In this document: positions 20,787-30,187 of the stretch, piece after piece
Numbering within the stretch: position 1 is the first letter of the stretch
Layout of the letters: every line of letters starts with the position of its first letter
Assembly: GCA_019239425.1 (NCBI GenBank)
Contig: JAFAZX010000019.1
Coordinates: 1-40,612 of the forward strand
Direction of reading: 5' to 3'
Source of the DNA: Acidobacteriota bacterium
Lineage (GTDB): Bacteria > Acidobacteriota > Blastocatellia > Pyrinomonadales > Pyrinomonadaceae
Length of the DNA stretch: 40,612 bases
Made by a program: the position numbers and the translations under genes
The notes under the pieces: generated by a model
Told to the model about the DNA's origin: nothing
Seen by the model: only the letters and a program-made list of their open reading frames with translations
The model's database searches: none

Positions 20787-21347
20787 TCAGAGCTTGCGGC
20801 GGAGCGTGAGCGGGTTGAAGTGCGGGCTGCGCGTCTGGCGCAGGTCGGGCGGGGCCAGCGCCCGCCCGAGCTTCCAGATGAAGTCCATCTCGGCGTTCAG
20901 GGCCTCCTGCGCGAGGAAGGACTCGCGGATGAGGAGGACGCTGCCGTAGAAGAGGCCGCAGGCGCCCGCGAGCCCGAGCACGACCGGGAACCACGCGTAT
21001 GACTGGTGGCCGGCGGCCGCGACGATGCCGATGGCGACGCTGGTGGCGACGAAGACGCCGAGCGAGACGTAGAAGACGCGCATGCACCTCTGGAGCAGGC
21101 GCGTGCGGGTGGTGAGCTTGTCGAGCTGGTTGAAGAGGAACAGTCGGCGCTCCTCGAAGAGTTCGACGCCCTCCCCCTCCTGCATCTTCATCGTCTCCTC
21201 GAAGCGCTCGATGAGCATGCGCACGCGATCCACGACGCGACCCAGCCGCGTCGAGGTCGAGAGGATCAGCGCGCCGCAGGCCGAGATGAGCACCGCGGGC
21301 GTAATCATCGCCGTCAGGACGGCGACCGCTGAAGAGAAAGCCTCCAT
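20787..21347 (-). CDS. DUF2721 family membrane protein
   Basis: A 186-residue protein with the DUF2721 signature near the N-terminus: MITPAVLISACGALILSTST, then RLGRVVDRVR. It has three hydrophobic segments (about 5-30, 90-112, 118-140). A hydrophilic, likely helical loop (about 35-85) lies between the first two, and a basic C-terminal tail ends in LTLRRKL. Function is unknown in the family. It is followed on the same strand by the propeller gene after 198 bases that hold a separate candidate promoter, so the two are probably not one unit. Confidence 0.85.
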   Translation of the reverse strand: MEAFSSAVAVLTAMITPAVLISACGALILSTSTRLGRVVDRVRMLIERFEETMKMQEGEGVELFEERRLFLFNQLDKLTTRTRLLQRCMRVFYVSLGVFVATSVAIGIVAAAGHQSYAWFPVVLGLAGACGLFYGSVLLIRESFLAQEALNAEMDFIWKLGRALAPPDLRQTRSPHFNPLTLRRKL

Positions 21348-21489
21348 CAGTCTCTACAAGATATTCCCCTTCGACTTCATTGTGAAGGCATGCGGCGCGC
21401 GCGGGCAAACGCCGTTTCGGCTTACGTTCGTCCGTTAGCGCTCATAGAAACGATGACGACGAAAGAAATTTCGGCGGCGCGAGAAAGTA

Positions 21490-21518
21490 TTGGTTCGCGC
21501 CGTGTGAAGTTGTGATAT
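21490..21518 (+). promoter_or_regulatory. Candidate promoter of the Gly/Ala/Lys-rich gene
   Basis: TTGGTT (21490-21495), a 17-base spacer and TGATAT (21513-21518) lie in the otherwise gene-free stretch 21348-21645. They would give a leader of about 120 bases. Confidence 0.4.
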
Positions 21519-21590
21519 GCTCCGCCGCAAACGTGACCACAGTCTTTCGTTTCATACTTATCTTGCGTCGCACTTAAACGCAAAGACACG

Positions 21591-21611
21591 GCCCCGCCCG
21601 TCCGGCGGGGC
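21591..21611 (+). promoter_or_regulatory. Leader hairpin before the Gly/Ala/Lys-rich gene
   Basis: GCCCCGCC-CGTCC-GGCGGGGC forms an 8-bp GC-only stem about 15 bases before the AAAGGAG ribosome binding site. No U-tract follows, so it is more likely a leader structure than a terminator. Confidence 0.4.
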
Positions 21612-21645
21612 TCGGAGACTTCTCACCAAAGGAGTAGAACGACAG

Positions 21646-22584
21646 ATGTCTAGTGAAAGAGACGACAGAGACAACCCGGCCGGCGGCGTAGAAGAGAGTC
21701 CGCTCGGCGGCGGTGAAGAGAGCCCACTCGGTGGCGGTGAAGAGAGTCCGGCCGGCGGTGCCGAAGAGTCACCCGGCGGCGGCGCCGAAGAGTACCCGGG
21801 CGGCGAAGGCGGCGGCACGCACGGCGGCGCGGCCATCGGCCGCACGACGGGGATGGGCGCGGGCGTCACGGAGGGAGGCACGCCGGGGCCTGAAGAGGGC
21901 GCGGGCGAAGAAGGCGGCGCCACTGGCGGCGGGTCGGCCGGTGCCGGCGGCGGCCTGACGGGCGGCGGGACTTCGAAGAGTGGCTCGGGGGCCGGCGCCA
22001 GCAAGACCGGTCGTGGCGGCGGAGCCAAAGGCGGCGGCGGCGGTGGTGGCGCTGCCAAAGGCGGGGCCGCGAAGAAGGGCGGCGGCGGCGCTGCGAAGGG
22101 TGGGACAGTAGCCAGGGGCAGCGCGGCCGCGGGTTCTGAGAAGGGCGGGGCAAAGAAGGGCGCCTCGACGAAAGGCGGCGGCAAAGGTGCTGCGAAGGCC
22201 GGCGCGCAGGGCGGCGGCGCGGCGGGCAAGGGCGGCGCCAAGTCCACGGGCAAGGGCGGCGCGAAGAGCACCGGCAAGGGCGGCGGAGGCGGCAAGCCCG
22301 GCGCCGGCGCGAAGGGCTCGACCAAAGGCGCGGGCGCGGCCAAGGGCGGCGCGAAGAAGGGCGGCGCGTCTAAAGGCGGCGCGAAGGGCGGAGCCAAAGG
22401 TGGAGCCGCTAAGGGTGGCGCTTATAAAGGTGGTGCTGCGAAGAAAGGCGGAGCCGCTAAGAAGGGCGGGGCCGCCAAGAAGGGCGGAGGCAAGGGCTCT
22501 CCGGCCGGCGGCGGCACCGCGCGCGGCGGTGGCAAGGGCGGCGCGAAGAAAGGCGGCGGCAAGAAAGGGGGAGGTAAAAGGTAA
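21646..22584 (+). CDS. Gly/Ala/Lys-rich low-complexity protein (acidic head, basic tail)
   Basis: No known family is recognised with confidence. ATG 21646 follows AAAGGAG by 11 bases; the frame upstream has no support. The first 80 residues are acidic and carry repeats of the type ESPLGGGEESPLGGGEE. From about residue 120 the chain is a strongly basic run of KGGAKKGGA, KGGAAKKGG and KSTGKGG units with almost no hydrophobic residues. It should be disordered. The composition recalls histone-H1-like nucleoid proteins and KGG-repeat stress proteins, so binding to nucleic acid or polyanions is plausible but unproven. The frame stops at 22584, but the next 109 bases continue as good coding sequence in the +1 frame (see 22585-22693), so the real product may be longer. 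Confidence 0.7.
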   Translation: MSSERDDRDNPAGGVEESPLGGGEESPLGGGEESPAGGAEESPGGGAEEYPGGEGGGTHGGAAIGRTTGMGAGVTEGGTPGPEEGAGEEGGATGGGSAGAGGGLTGGGTSKSGSGAGASKTGRGGGAKGGGGGGGAAKGGAAKKGGGGAAKGGTVARGSAAAGSEKGGAKKGASTKGGGKGAAKAGAQGGGAAGKGGAKSTGKGGAKSTGKGGGGGKPGAGAKGSTKGAGAAKGGAKKGGASKGGAKGGAKGGAAKGGAYKGGAAKKGGAAKKGGAAKKGGGKGSPAGGGTARGGGKGGAKKGGGKKGGGKR

Positions 22585-22693
22585 CCCCGAGGGCCTGCTC
22601 AACTCCGTCGCCGAGACGGCCGGGCGCGCGGCCGCGCGTGTCGTCAGCGTCTTCGAGAACCTGACCGGCACGTCGCGCAAACGCCCGCGCTAA
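22585..22693 (+). other. Probable C-terminal extension of the Gly/Ala/Lys-rich gene in the +1 frame
   Basis: Directly after the TAA at 22582-22584, the +1 frame reads NPEGLLNSVAETAGRAAARV and continues to RKRPR before a stop at 22691-22693. Codon use is strongly GC-ending and the peptide looks like an amphipathic helix with a basic end, unlike shadow sequence. The junction reads GGGGGAGGT AAA AGG TAA C: a Shine-Dalgarno-like run, a slow Arg codon, a stop and C. This resembles the prfB +1 frameshift site. The alternative is a one-base error in the G5 or A4 run. Confidence 0.55.
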
Positions 22694-22747
22694 AAAAAGG
22701 CGCCGCCTGTCCATCCGCGCGGCCGCCTGTTAGCATCACAGCCGCGG

Positions 22748-24103
<1,356 letters not shown>

Positions 24104-24218
24104 CCTTCGCGGTCGCCGCAGCTGTAACGAAGGTCGGCCCGAAAGTCACACAGCTATGAGGGGGCGAAGAAAAAGCTTCCAACTTTCGACTGCGGACTTT
24201 AAACTTTGAACTCTGCGT

Positions 24219-25145
24219 ATGCGCCTTTGGCTCTCGAAGAACAGCAGCGTGCCCCTGCGCGAACAGCTCGTCCGGCAGATCATGTTCGGCGTGGTGAGCG
24301 GCGACCTGAAGCCGGGGCAGCGCCTGCCCTCGACGCGCGAGCTCGCGCGCCGCTTCCGCATCCACTCGAACACGGTGAGCGCGGCCTTCCGCGACCTCGA
24401 ACACGCCGGCTGGCTTGAGGTGCGGAAAGGGAGCGGCGTCTACGTCCGCCAACTCGGCGACAACCCTTCGGAGTCGCCGCTCGATTCGAGCCTCGAACTC
24501 GACCGGCTCATCAACGCCTTCCTCACGCTCGCGCGTGGGCAGGGGCACACGCTCGCCGACGTGCAGGCGCGGCTCCGCCACTGGCTGAGCCTTGAGCCGC
24601 CCGACCACTTCCTCGTCGTCGAGCCGGACGAGGGGTTGCGCGAAATCCTCATGGCCGAGATCGCCGACGCGACCTCGTTCCGCGTCGAGGGCTGCGGCTA
24701 CGAGGAGTGCGCGCTGCCCGAGCGTCTGACGGGCGGGACGGTCGTCGCGCTCTACAGCAAGGCCGAGGAGGTGCGGCGCGTGCTGCCGCCCGAAGTCTCG
24801 CCCATCTTCCTGCACACGCGCTCGATCCCCGAGGTGCTCGCGGGCGAGAAGGTGCCGCCGCGCGACGCGCTCGTCTCGGTCGTCTCGCGCTGGCCGATGT
24901 TCCTTGAGTGGGCGCGGGTCTTCCTCGTCGCCGCCGGGGTCGAGGCGGACGCGCTCGACCTGCGCGACGCGCGCGAGCCGGGCTGGGAGCGCGGCCTGCG
25001 CTCAAGCGCGCACGTCATCACCGACGCGCTCACCGCGCGCCAAATCCCCGAAGGCCTCCGCACCCGCGTCTACCGCGTCGTCGCCGACTCCTCGCTCGAA
25101 GAGCTGCGCGCCTTCGTCGAACGCTTCCTGACGGTGAATCAGTAG
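24219..25145 (+). CDS. GntR-family transcriptional regulator with long C-terminal domain
   Basis: Residues 1-75 form a typical GntR winged helix: PLREQLVRQIMFGVVSGDLK, LPSTRELARRF, SNTVSAAFRDLEHAGWLEV and GSGVYV. The remaining 230 residues are longer than in YtrA-type regulators and lack the aminotransferase motifs of MocR proteins. The alternating hydrophobic pattern (DHFLVVEPDEGLREIL, GTVVALYSKAEEV) suggests an alpha/beta sensing fold. The 115-base upstream gap holds an AT-rich TTTAAACTTTGAACT tract. The last codons run into repeat B copy 2, whose CAGTAG supplies the final Gln and the stop. Target genes are not evident; the DUF2339 gene lies downstream. Confidence 0.85.
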   Translation: MRLWLSKNSSVPLREQLVRQIMFGVVSGDLKPGQRLPSTRELARRFRIHSNTVSAAFRDLEHAGWLEVRKGSGVYVRQLGDNPSESPLDSSLELDRLINAFLTLARGQGHTLADVQARLRHWLSLEPPDHFLVVEPDEGLREILMAEIADATSFRVEGCGYEECALPERLTGGTVVALYSKAEEVRRVLPPEVSPIFLHTRSIPEVLAGEKVPPRDALVSVVSRWPMFLEWARVFLVAAGVEADALDLRDAREPGWERGLRSSAHVITDALTARQIPEGLRTRVYRVVADSSLEELRAFVERFLTVNQ

Positions 25146-25262
25146 GCAGCAGGCAGATGGCAGTAGGCAGTTGAAATCGCCATTGTCCAAACGTCCGCAT
25201 TAATATCTCAACGTCCGACACGCGGGGCGACTGCCTACTGCCATCTGCCTACTGCCTACTGC
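25140..25262. repeat. Repeat family B, copy 2 (about 123 bp, MITE-like)
   Basis: Terminal inverted arms CAGTAGGCAGCAGGCAGATG and complement surround a 60-base centre with CAACGTCC and CGCGGGGCG. Copy 3 (30064-30187) has the same arms and a related centre. The left end supplies the stop codon of the GntR gene. Confidence 0.9.
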
Positions 25263-25305
25263 TTTTCCCCCCGCTGCTCTATCATTGACCCACCCCGGAG
25301 GGCTT

Positions 25306-28227
25306 ATGGCCGACGAGCAGACCTCAGACGAGACCTCGCGAGAGTTGCTGGAGCAACTGGCCGCGCGCCTCGAACACCTTGAGCGTTTGGTGCAGTCGCA
25401 GACGTCGCGCCTCTACGCCATCGAGCGGCGGATGGGCATCGAGCCGATGCTGCGCCGCCCGCTCTACAGCTCGCTCAAGGACGAGCGCGAGGAGGCGCGC
25501 GGCAACTCGCCCGCGCCGCCCCCGCCGCCGCCTCGCCCCGCCGCGCCGCCGCGCGAGCCCGCGCGGACGCCCGGCTCTACGACGCAGGCCGGGCCGCCGC
25601 CGGGCGCGGGGCAGACGCAGGCGCGAGCGGAGGCGGGTCGCCGCCCGGACACCGGTAACGGAGCGGGCGTCGGGGGGCGGCCTCGCGTCGAGTCGAAACC
25701 CGCGCCGCCTCCCGCGAAGCCGCGCGATATCGAGTCGCTCATCGGCGGGAGCGTCTTCAGCTGGGCGGGCATCATCCTCGTCGCGTTCGCCGCGGCCTTC
25801 GCGCTCAAGTACGCCTTCGACCGCGACTGGATCAGCCCGGCCATCCGCGTCACGCTCGGCGCGCTCGCCGGCCTCGGCCTGCTCGGCGTGGCCGAGCACC
25901 TGCGCCGCAAGGGGCTGCGGCCGTACGCGTACGTGCTCTCGGGCGGCGGCGTCCTCATCCTTTATCTCTCCGTCTACGCGGCCTACGACTTCTACCAGTT
26001 GCTCTCGCAGCCTCTGGCGTTCCTCCTGATGACGACGGTGACGGCCGTCGCCGTCCTCCTCTCGGTGCGTCACAACGCGCTGCCGATAGCGATACTCGGG
26101 CTGGTCGGCGGCTTCCTGACGCCCATTCTCCTCTCGACGGGGCAGGACAATCAGGTCGCGCTCTTCACGTACGTCTCGCTGCTCGACGCGGGCGTGCTTG
26201 CCGTCGCCTACTTCAAACGCTGGCGCGTGCTCGACTTCCTCTCGTTCGTCGCGACCGCTCTGATGACGCTCGGCTGGGCGTTCAAGTTCTACGACCGCGG
26301 CAAGCTCTGGACGACGCTCCTCTTCGTCAGCCTCTTCTTCGTCGTCTACTCTCTGCTCGCGCTCTTCCACAACGTCCTGCCGCGCCGCCGCTCGCGCTGG
26401 TTCGACGTGGCGCTGCTCGGCGCGAACGCGACCGCCTACTTCGGCTTCTGCTACGCGATGTGGACGGACGCGTCTTACGCCAACGCGGCGCCCGCGGCGC
26501 AGGCCCTGCTCGTCTCGTTCTTCTTCGGCGGACTCTTCTACGCCGCGCGCACGCGCAGCAGCGACGACCGCCTGCTCGCCTACGCGTACGTCGCGGCGGC
26601 CGTGACCTTCCTGACGGCGGCCGTGGCGATTCAGCTCGAACTGCAATGGGTGACGATTGTCTGGGCCGTCGAGGGGCTGATGTTGACCTGGGCGGGCCTG
26701 CGCGCGGGCGAGCCGGCGGCGCGGCGCGCGGGCTTCGCGGTCTTCGCCGTGGCCTTCGCGCACTGGCTCGGCTTCGACGCGATGCGTTTCGGCTTCGACG
26801 CGCAGGCGCTCTCGGCGGGCGGCGACCGCTTCGTGCCTCTGCTGAACGCGCGCGCGCTGTCCTGCCTCGCGCTCGTCTCCGCGCTCGCGGGCGCCGCGTG
26901 GCTCTACCGAGGTTGGGTGGTCGCAGGCGATGGTACGGACGAAGAGCGCGGCGAGTTCGACGAGGCGGAGCGCTTGGCGGCCGTCGCGCTCTACACGCTG
27001 GCGGCCAACGGGCTGGCGGTGACGCTTCTGACCCTGGACGTGAGCGACTACTTCGGGCGTCAGAAGGTTCTGACCGAGGGGCTCGCGCGCGAGCGCGCGG
27101 AGGGCGCGCGGCAGTTCTGTCTGACGGCGCTGTGGTCTGTCTGGGGCGCTGGGCTCTTCGCGTACGGCGCGCGGCGCATGCTGCGCGCGGCGCGTTACGC
27201 GGGGCTGGTGCTGCTCGTCGGGGCGACGGTGAAGGCGCTCACGCTCGACCTGCACTACTACAACGCGGTCTGGCACGCGCCGCTCGCCAACCACACCTTC
27301 ATGGCCTTCGCGCTGCTCGTCGCGGCCTACGCCGCGGTCGCGCACATGCTCGCGCGCGACACGAGCCCTGAGGAGGAGCGCATGTCGGCCCCGGCGATGT
27401 TCGTCGCCGCGCACGGCCTCGCGCTCTTAGCGCTGAGCGCGGAGGCGCTCGGCTACTTCGAACGCATGGCGCCGGCCGGGGCGGACGCGGGCGTCGTCGA
27501 CGAGTGGAAGGCCTTCTCGCTCGCGGTCGTGTGGGCGCTCTACGGCGCGTGCCTGTTCCTGTACGGGTCGCGGCGGCGCGCGCCGCTCTGGCGTTACGGC
27601 GGGCTGTTCCTCACGGGGCTCTCGGTCGCCGAAGTCCTGGTCTGGGTCGTGCCCTACTACGCCGCGCCCTGGCACGCGCTGGTCTTCAACCAGACGACCG
27701 CGGCCTTCGCGCTGCTGGTCGCGGCGCTGTGGCTCGTCGCGCACGAGTACGCGCGCGCTCTGCCGGAGCACGAAGAGGGTGAACAGGTGCTTCGGTACGT
27801 CACGGTCGTCGTCAACGTGCTCGCGCTCGCGGGGCTGAGCCTGGAGGCGGCGGGCTACTTCCGCTCGCGCATGGCGGGCGAGCAGGACGCCGCGCGCCTG
27901 CGCGACCTTGAGCTGGCGAAGCAGTTGTCCCTGTCGCTCATCTGGGGCTTGTACGGGGCGGGGCTGCTGTTGGCCGGGCGTCTGCGGCGCGTGCGCCTGC
28001 TGCGCCTGATGGCGCTCGGGCTGTTAGGGCTGACGACGCTCAAGGTCTTCTTCCTCGACCTCTCGGCGCTCGACCGCGCGTACCGCATCGTCTCCTTCAT
28101 CGTGCTCGGCGTGATCCTGCTGGCCGTCTCTTACTTCTACCAGAAGAGCCAGCAGCGCGCGGCCGCCGAGGCGGCCGAAGCGGGGGACGCTGCGCCCGCG
28201 CCCGACACGAGCGAGGCGGCCGGTTGA
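25306..28227 (+). CDS. DUF2339 large polytopic membrane protein
   Basis: A 973-residue protein of the DUF2339 family. A cytoplasmic N-terminus with a heptad coiled coil (about 10-45, LLEQLAARLEHLERLVQSQ) leads to a Pro/Gly/Arg-rich linker (about 60-145), then IESLIGGSVFSWAGIILVAF, the family's first membrane segment. More than twenty further hydrophobic segments follow, ending in a short acidic Ala-rich tail. Function is not known in this family. ATG 25306 is chosen because GGAGG lies 4 bases upstream; TTG 25285 is a less likely start. The stop overlaps the TTG start of the PhyH-like gene (TTGA), pointing to translational coupling. Confidence 0.88.
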   Translation: MADEQTSDETSRELLEQLAARLEHLERLVQSQTSRLYAIERRMGIEPMLRRPLYSSLKDEREEARGNSPAPPPPPPRPAAPPREPARTPGSTTQAGPPPGAGQTQARAEAGRRPDTGNGAGVGGRPRVESKPAPPPAKPRDIESLIGGSVFSWAGIILVAFAAAFALKYAFDRDWISPAIRVTLGALAGLGLLGVAEHLRRKGLRPYAYVLSGGGVLILYLSVYAAYDFYQLLSQPLAFLLMTTVTAVAVLLSVRHNALPIAILGLVGGFLTPILLSTGQDNQVALFTYVSLLDAGVLAVAYFKRWRVLDFLSFVATALMTLGWAFKFYDRGKLWTTLLFVSLFFVVYSLLALFHNVLPRRRSRWFDVALLGANATAYFGFCYAMWTDASYANAAPAAQALLVSFFFGGLFYAARTRSSDDRLLAYAYVAAAVTFLTAAVAIQLELQWVTIVWAVEGLMLTWAGLRAGEPAARRAGFAVFAVAFAHWLGFDAMRFGFDAQALSAGGDRFVPLLNARALSCLALVSALAGAAWLYRGWVVAGDGTDEERGEFDEAERLAAVALYTLAANGLAVTLLTLDVSDYFGRQKVLTEGLARERAEGARQFCLTALWSVWGAGLFAYGARRMLRAARYAGLVLLVGATVKALTLDLHYYNAVWHAPLANHTFMAFALLVAAYAAVAHMLARDTSPEEERMSAPAMFVAAHGLALLALSAEALGYFERMAPAGADAGVVDEWKAFSLAVVWALYGACLFLYGSRRRAPLWRYGGLFLTGLSVAEVLVWVVPYYAAPWHALVFNQTTAAFALLVAALWLVAHEYARALPEHEEGEQVLRYVTVVVNVLALAGLSLEAAGYFRSRMAGEQDAARLRDLELAKQLSLSLIWGLYGAGLLLAGRLRRVRLLRLMALGLLGLTTLKVFFLDLSALDRAYRIVSFIVLGVILLAVSYFYQKSQQRAAAEAAEAGDAAPAPDTSEAAG

Positions 28228-28940
28228 AGGCGGCTGCGCAAGAGGGCTTGAGCGAGAAGGTGCGGCGCGACGGGTTCGCGGTCGTCGAAGGCGTGCTGGA
28301 CGAGGGCGCGCTCAAGGCTTTCGAAGCTGGCCTCGAACGGGTCGCACACGGCGAAGGCGTTCTGCGGCGCGGCGGCGTCTACGCCATACGCAACCTGCTC
28401 GCGGTCTTGCCGGCGGCGCGCGCGTTGGCGAACTCCGCCGCGGTGCGCGCGCTGGTCGAGGCCGTCCTCGGCCCCGGAGCTTTCGTCGTGCGCGGCGTGC
28501 TCTTCGACAAGACGCCGGCCGCGCCGTGGAAGGTCGCGTGGCATCAAGACCTGACAATCGCTGTGCGCGGGCGCGTGGGGGCGGAAGGGTTCGGGCCGTG
28601 GACGTTGAAGGCCGGAGTCCAGCACGTGCAGCCGCCCGCGCCCTTGCTCGAAGGCGTGCTCGCCGTGCGCCTGCACCTCGACGACTGCGACGAGTCGAAC
28701 GGCCCGCTCAAGGTGCTGCCCGGCTCACACCTTTCGGGAAGGCTGGGCGCCGACGACATCGCGCGCTGGCGCGCCTCCGTCCCTCCCGTGACCTGCGTCG
28801 TCGGGCGCGGCGGCGCCGTGCTGATGAGGCCGCTGCTGCTCCACTCCTCGCCCGCCCCACAACTCCCGCGCCGCCGCAGAGTCATTCATCTCGAATTCGC
28901 CAACGCGCAGCTGCCTCACGGACTCGAATGGCTCGCGTGA
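28224..28940 (+). CDS. Phytanoyl-CoA dioxygenase (PhyH) family protein
   Basis: PhyH-family enzymes are Fe(II)/2-oxoglutarate oxygenases that hydroxylate lipids or small metabolites. The metal triad is visible: H107-x-D109 in WHQDL and distal H207 in LLLHSS, with an Arg cluster (217-219) before VIHLEF for 2-oxoglutarate. The segment LHLDDCDESNGPLKVLPGSH is a hallmark of the family. It has 238 residues and no signal peptide. The start is TTG 28224 overlapping the preceding stop, or TTG 28248; both keep the conserved part. The substrate cannot be told. Confidence 0.85.
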   Translation: MKAAAQEGLSEKVRRDGFAVVEGVLDEGALKAFEAGLERVAHGEGVLRRGGVYAIRNLLAVLPAARALANSAAVRALVEAVLGPGAFVVRGVLFDKTPAAPWKVAWHQDLTIAVRGRVGAEGFGPWTLKAGVQHVQPPAPLLEGVLAVRLHLDDCDESNGPLKVLPGSHLSGRLGADDIARWRASVPPVTCVVGRGGAVLMRPLLLHSSPAPQLPRRRRVIHLEFANAQLPHGLEWLA

Positions 28941-28957
28941 CTGGAAGGAGATTCGTC

Positions 28958-29686
28958 TTGAGAGGATTGTTATCACTCGCCCTGACGCTCGCCGCCGCGC
29001 TCGCGGCCTTCGCGCAGACGCCGCCGGGCGACTTCAAGGAGGTCGAGGTCGTCGGCTGGGACTACTCCGACTTCGACGAGAAGATACGCGAGGCGGTGTC
29101 GAAGGCGAACGAGCGCGGCGCGGGCGAGGCCGAGCGGCGCGCGGCGGCCGAGGCGCTCTCTGCGCGCGCAGACTTCTTCTGGAAGGCGGGCGCGCCCTCG
29201 CTCTACAAGTACGCGCTCGGCGACTACCGCCAAGTCCTGCGCCTCCGCCCCGACGACGCGGAGGCGCGCGAGCGCCTGGACACCATCGTCAACATCTACG
29301 AACAACTGAGCCGCCCCGTCCCCGCGAACGGCGAGGCGAAGCCGGGCGAGCGCGCACCCGTCGAGCTGTTCAAGACGACGCCGAAGCCCCTGTCCTTCGA
29401 GCCGGGCAAGCCCTACGCGGAGAACGGCGAGGTCTTCGAACGCGTCGCTTTCGTCTACAAGTTCGAGGCGCTGGCGGGGCAGAGGTTGAGCGTCGAGGTC
29501 AAGCCGCAGTACAAGGCGGTCGCGTTCTTCGACCTGCTCGCGCAGGAGGCCGGCGGGACGCGCGCGCTCCTCAAGCGCGCGACGAAAGACGACTACCTGC
29601 TGCCGGCGGCGGGGAGCTACCTGATACGCGTCTACGCGAAGGGCGAGGGGCGGGCCGGGTACAGTCTGAGCGCAGAGCTGAGGTGA
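28958..29686 (+). CDS. Secreted hypothetical protein
   Basis: I recognise no family. TTG 28958 is chosen as start because GGAAGGAG lies 7 bases upstream; it gives a clean signal peptide (MRGLLSLALTLAAALAAFAQ). ATG 28928 is the alternative and would overlap the PhyH gene by 13 bases. The mature part has a helical segment with TPR-like features (about 70-110, YKYALGDYRQVLRLRPDDAE). It ends in a beta-rich domain (about 130-242), with FVYKFEALAGQRLSVEV and SYLIRVYAKGEGRAGYSLSA. That half resembles pre-peptidase-type carbohydrate or protein binding domains. It is probably exported. Confidence 0.7.
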   Translation: MRGLLSLALTLAAALAAFAQTPPGDFKEVEVVGWDYSDFDEKIREAVSKANERGAGEAERRAAAEALSARADFFWKAGAPSLYKYALGDYRQVLRLRPDDAEARERLDTIVNIYEQLSRPVPANGEAKPGERAPVELFKTTPKPLSFEPGKPYAENGEVFERVAFVYKFEALAGQRLSVEVKPQYKAVAFFDLLAQEAGGTRALLKRATKDDYLLPAAGSYLIRVYAKGEGRAGYSLSAELR

Positions 29687-29692
29687 CGCGCC

Positions 29693-30043
29693 TCACTCCG
29701 CGGCGACGGCCTCGGCGCGGGCGTCGTGCGCGCGCTCGACCTCGGCGTTCATGCGGCCGGTCAGCATGCATGCGACCATCTTGTAGTCGCCCGCGAGCGA
29801 CCAGAGCGGGTGCTTGAAGGTGGCCGGGCGGTTGTGCTCGACGAAGAAGTGTCCGACCCACGCGGCGGCGTAGCCGGGCACGAGCGCGAGGGGCAGCCAG
29901 CGCCAGCGCCCCGTCGCCGCCAGCCCGACTAAGAGCGCCGTCCCCGTCAGAGTCCCCGCCAGGTGCAGCGCGCGCGTCCCCGGCCGGCTGTGCTCGCGCA
30001 CGTAGAAGGGCCAGAACTCCGCGAACGTCTTCATCTCACTCAT
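29693..30043 (-). CDS. DUF962 / Mpo1-like small membrane protein
   Basis: The 116-residue protein has the DUF962 pattern: FWPFYVREHSRPGTRALHLA at the N-terminus with the conserved His residues, hydrophobic segments about 28-46 and 48-66, then HFFVEHNRPATFKHPLWSLAGD. Yeast Mpo1, of the same family, is an Fe(II)-dependent dioxygenase that shortens 2-hydroxy fatty acids, and the visible His residues (HLAGT, GHFFVEH, KHP) are its likely metal ligands. The bacterial role is unproven. It is convergent with the secreted-protein gene (6-base gap). The Shine-Dalgarno is buried in a perfect hairpin next to the start (30045-30065). Confidence 0.85.
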   Translation of the reverse strand: MSEMKTFAEFWPFYVREHSRPGTRALHLAGTLTGTALLVGLAATGRWRWLPLALVPGYAAAWVGHFFVEHNRPATFKHPLWSLAGDYKMVACMLTGRMNAEVERAHDARAEAVAAE

Positions 30044-30044
30044 A

Positions 30045-30065
30045 TGTCTCTCCTTCGGAGAGACA
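30045..30065 (-). promoter_or_regulatory. Perfect hairpin occluding the DUF962 ribosome binding site
   Basis: On the minus-strand mRNA, UGUCUCUCC-GAA-GGAGAGACA forms a 9-bp perfect stem. The Shine-Dalgarno GGAG is wholly in the 3' arm, and the AUG (30043) begins one base after the stem. Translation should depend on melting or unwinding. Confidence 0.6.
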
Positions 30066-30187
30066 GTAGGCAGTAGGCAGATGGCAGTGGGCAGTTAAGA
30101 ACACTGCTGTCGAAAATCCGTCTTAATCTTCAACGTCCTTAACGCGGGGCGTACTGCCTACTGCCATCTGCCTACTGCCTACTGCCT
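30064..30187. repeat. Repeat family B, copy 3 (about 123 bp, MITE-like)
   Basis: Same inverted arms as copy 2, with a related centre (CAACGTCC and ACGCGGGGCG). Its right arm supplies the last residues (SRQ) and the stop codon of the aldo/keto reductase gene on the minus strand; its left end touches the DUF962 hairpin. Confidence 0.9.

Noticed and set aside
21769..22680. Minus-strand open frame opposite the Gly/Ala/Lys-rich gene
   Set aside because: Low-complexity Ala/Arg/Leu product arising from the complementary repeats; no start signals.
25324..27414. Minus-strand open frame of 696 codons opposite the DUF2339 gene
   Set aside because: Arg/Glu/His-rich shadow of a membrane protein gene; no motif and no ribosome site.
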